A DNA stretch of 34,013 bases, taken from positions 1 to 34,013 of the forward strand of contig CAKTYF010000008.1 of the NCBI GenBank assembly GCA_934631995.1, in the 5' to 3' direction. Position 1 is the stretch's first letter. The number at the start of each line of letters is the position of its first letter. The notes below the pieces were generated by a model, which had not been told where the DNA came from, ran no database searches, and worked only from the letters and a program-made list of their open reading frames with translations. The stretch comes from an uncultured Eggerthellaceae bacterium (lineage in GTDB: Bacteria > Actinomycetota > Coriobacteriia > Coriobacteriales > Eggerthellaceae). Positions 32,780 to 34,013 of this stretch are shown here, piece after piece. Both the position numbers and the translations under genes were made by a program.

Positions 32780-33583
32780 ATGAAAGTATTCGTTTTTGAT
32801 GCAAATCATTGCAACGGTTGCTATAACTGCCAGATTGCCTGCAAGGACGAGCATTGCGGCAACGACTGGGCTCCCGTTGCTGCTCCTCAGCCGAACTCCG
32901 GTCAGTTTTGGTGCAAGGTGAGCCAGATTGAACACGGTCAGCTTCCTAAGGTTCGCGTGGAGTATTGGCCTTTCTTGGGTGGCCAGAATCCCGAAATTGC
33001 TGAATATGCGCCTGAAGTGCTTATGAAGCGCAAGGATGGATTGCAGGTGATTCTTCCCGAAAAGGCAAAAGGTCGCAAGGATCTTGCCGACAAGTTCGAA
33101 GGCGTTTATTGGAATGAAGAGCTCCAGATTCCGCAAGCATGTACAGGCTGTGCGCACCTGGTTGACCAGGGGAAGCTTCCTCATTGCGTAGATTTGTGTG
33201 CTACGGGAGCCCTGCGATTTGGTGAATACGAAGAGTTCGCCGATGAGCTGAAGGCGAACAGTTATGAATTCAAAAATGACCGCGAGGAAGAGCTGGGCGG
33301 GCATGTGTTCTACGTGAACATGCCTCATCTGTTTATTGGCGGTGAAGTTTGGGATCCGGCAGCCAACGAGATTATCGAGGGTGCTACGGTTACGTTGACG
33401 CTGCCTGATGGTTCAACGGAAACTACGCAGACCGACGATTTTGGCGATTTCTGGTTCCGCAAGCTTGATGCTGGTACGTATAACATTTCTATTGCGGCAG
33501 AAGGCTATCAGGGCGTTTCTCGCAAGGACATTGTTTTGAATGAGAGTTTGAACCTGGGTGATTTCCCGCTGGAGCGTTGCTAG
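32780..33583 (+). CDS. Iron-sulfur small subunit of the transhydroxylase/dehydroxylase-like enzyme
   Basis: 267-residue electron-transfer subunit, about the length of the transhydroxylase beta subunit (about 274). An N-terminal ferredoxin-like motif binds one cluster (Cys11, 14, 17, 21 in CNGCYNCQIAC) and a second motif holds Cys121, 124, 136 and 140 (CTGCAHLV..CVDLC). The middle CxxCxxxxC motif of the known beta subunit, which serves a third cluster, is replaced by YWPFLGGQNPEIAEY. Residues about 185-267 form a transthyretin/CarboxypepD-like beta domain (GGEVWDPAANEIIEGATVTL, GDFWFRKLDAGTYNISI), as in the known enzyme. GAGGAG lies 9 bases before the ATG. Co-transcribed with the large subunit; a terminator follows. 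Confidence 0.9.
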   Translation: MKVFVFDANHCNGCYNCQIACKDEHCGNDWAPVAAPQPNSGQFWCKVSQIEHGQLPKVRVEYWPFLGGQNPEIAEYAPEVLMKRKDGLQVILPEKAKGRKDLADKFEGVYWNEELQIPQACTGCAHLVDQGKLPHCVDLCATGALRFGEYEEFADELKANSYEFKNDREEELGGHVFYVNMPHLFIGGEVWDPAANEIIEGATVTLTLPDGSTETTQTDDFGDFWFRKLDAGTYNISIAAEGYQGVSRKDIVLNESLNLGDFPLERC

Positions 33584-33626
33584 GGGCAAGCTCGACGAAG
33601 CTATGATTTTTCCTGATGGGACATGT

Positions 33627-33656
33627 GAAAGAGGCGGCCATGTGCCGCCTCTTTTC
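33627..33656 (+). terminator. Intrinsic terminator after the small subunit
   Basis: Perfect 10-bp stem AAGAGGCGGC / GCCGCCTCTT with a 5-base loop and a short T-run (TTTTCT), 44 bases after the stop codon. Confidence 0.88.
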
Positions 33657-33695
33657 TGCTGGTAATGCGCCCTGTTCACAGGGGATGTTTCCGAG

Positions 33696-33709
33696 TGTCA
33701 TAAATGACA
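33696..33709. promoter_or_regulatory. Operator-like perfect palindrome before the MFS gene
   Basis: TGTCAT-AA-ATGACA is a perfect 14-bp dyad between the terminator and the next transporter start (33847). It could be a regulator site giving the transporter separate control; no clear promoter boxes go with it. Confidence 0.4.
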
Positions 33710-33846
33710 GAAAAGCAGAACTCATTGTGGGCTGTTTTGATATTTCGCCTGCAGCAGAAACTCGGGAAACTTGTAGGTGGGTAATAAGGCATGCCAGGGA
33801 GATGGCGTGCGGCATGGGAGACAATAAAAGATGCGGGAGGGTAGCT

Positions 33847-34013
33847 GTGGTCAATCCGGTGAAGGGTCTTACAGGACGTCAGTTTTGCATTATTGCGGTT
33901 GTGCTGTCTATTTACTTTTTTGCTCCAACGCAAGCGATTATTTCGTCGGTATTAGGCGATATTGGCGAAGCGTATCCTGATGTTTCGGCTGACTGGCTAA
34001 CATATCTTATCAG
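33847..34013 (+). CDS. MFS transporter, N-terminal fragment cut by window end
   Basis: The frame starts at GTG 33847 (GGGAGGG about 5 bases upstream) and stays open to the last base. The 55 visible residues read VVNPVKGLTGRQFCIIAVVL, then a membrane segment ending FFAPTQAIISSVLGDIG and YPDVSADWLTYLI, typical of the first transmembrane helix and loop of a major facilitator. Placement after the molybdenum enzyme genes matches Gordonibacter-type dehydroxylase loci, where a transporter is thought to bring in the catechol substrate. The terminator in between suggests its own promoter. Confidence 0.7.
   Translation, partial: MVNPVKGLTGRQFCIIAVVLSIYFFAPTQAIISSVLGDIGEAYPDVSADWLTYLI

Noticed and set aside
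30798..32804. Minus-strand open frame of 668 codons opposite the molybdenum enzyme
   Set aside because: Antisense shadow of a gene with a full set of family motifs.

Overview
The window looks like a chromosomal segment from a gut or rumen actinobacterium of the class Coriobacteriia, most likely family Eggerthellaceae. This is an inference. It rests on a moderately high G+C content, a molybdopterin transhydroxylase/catechol-dehydroxylase locus of the kind known from Gordonibacter and Eggerthella, very large secreted GLUG/dockerin-type proteins, and MurT-type lipid II amidation. No rRNA or tRNA gene was seen, so the genus cannot be fixed.

Layout. (1) 1-3.4 kb, minus strand: a MarR regulator followed by a 14-TM DHA2-type MFS exporter that carries a ~340-residue coiled-coil insertion. 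(2) 3.46-4.43 kb: a LarC1-type nickel-pincer cofactor protein without the usual C-terminal half, followed by ~1.2 kb of repeat-rich non-coding DNA. (3) 5.6-13.1 kb: a compact histidine operon, hisZ-hisG (fused), hisD, hisC, hisB, hisH, hisA, hisF, closed by a strong terminator. hisI/hisE and the phosphatase are not here. (4) 13.9-23.9 kb: two very large secreted proteins, converging on each other. Each is preceded by a cobalamin-type riboswitch with an intrinsic terminator. One has a transcobalamin-like (DUF4430) domain plus a cohesin-like and a dockerin-like domain; the other has GLUG repeats, an Ig-like domain and the same dockerin-like C-terminus. (5) 24.2-26.6 kb, minus strand: a peptidase-C26 glutamine amidotransferase-like gene and murT, as a two-gene operon. 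(6) 27.3-29.0 kb: a DUF2974 (Mbeg1-like) alpha/beta hydrolase. (7) 28.9-34.0 kb: a LysR regulator divergent from the large and small subunits of a pyrogallol-transhydroxylase/catechol-dehydroxylase-like enzyme, then the start of an MFS transporter cut by the window end.

The most interesting signal is region 4. Two surface proteins under B12-type riboswitches, one with a domain homologous to the C-terminal domain of animal cobalamin carriers and both with dockerin-like tails (one also with a cohesin-like module), suggest a secreted or surface-assembled corrinoid-capture system in a Gram-positive bacterium. The second striking signal is a 33-bp palindromic repeat (arms TTGTTGACAAA / TTTGTCAACAA) present in seven full copies and one partial copy. 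One copy sits in frame inside hisH and differs from the consensus by the single base that removes an in-frame stop codon. Other intergenic stretches hold further inverted-repeat elements and a helically phased array of TGGGTAAT boxes.
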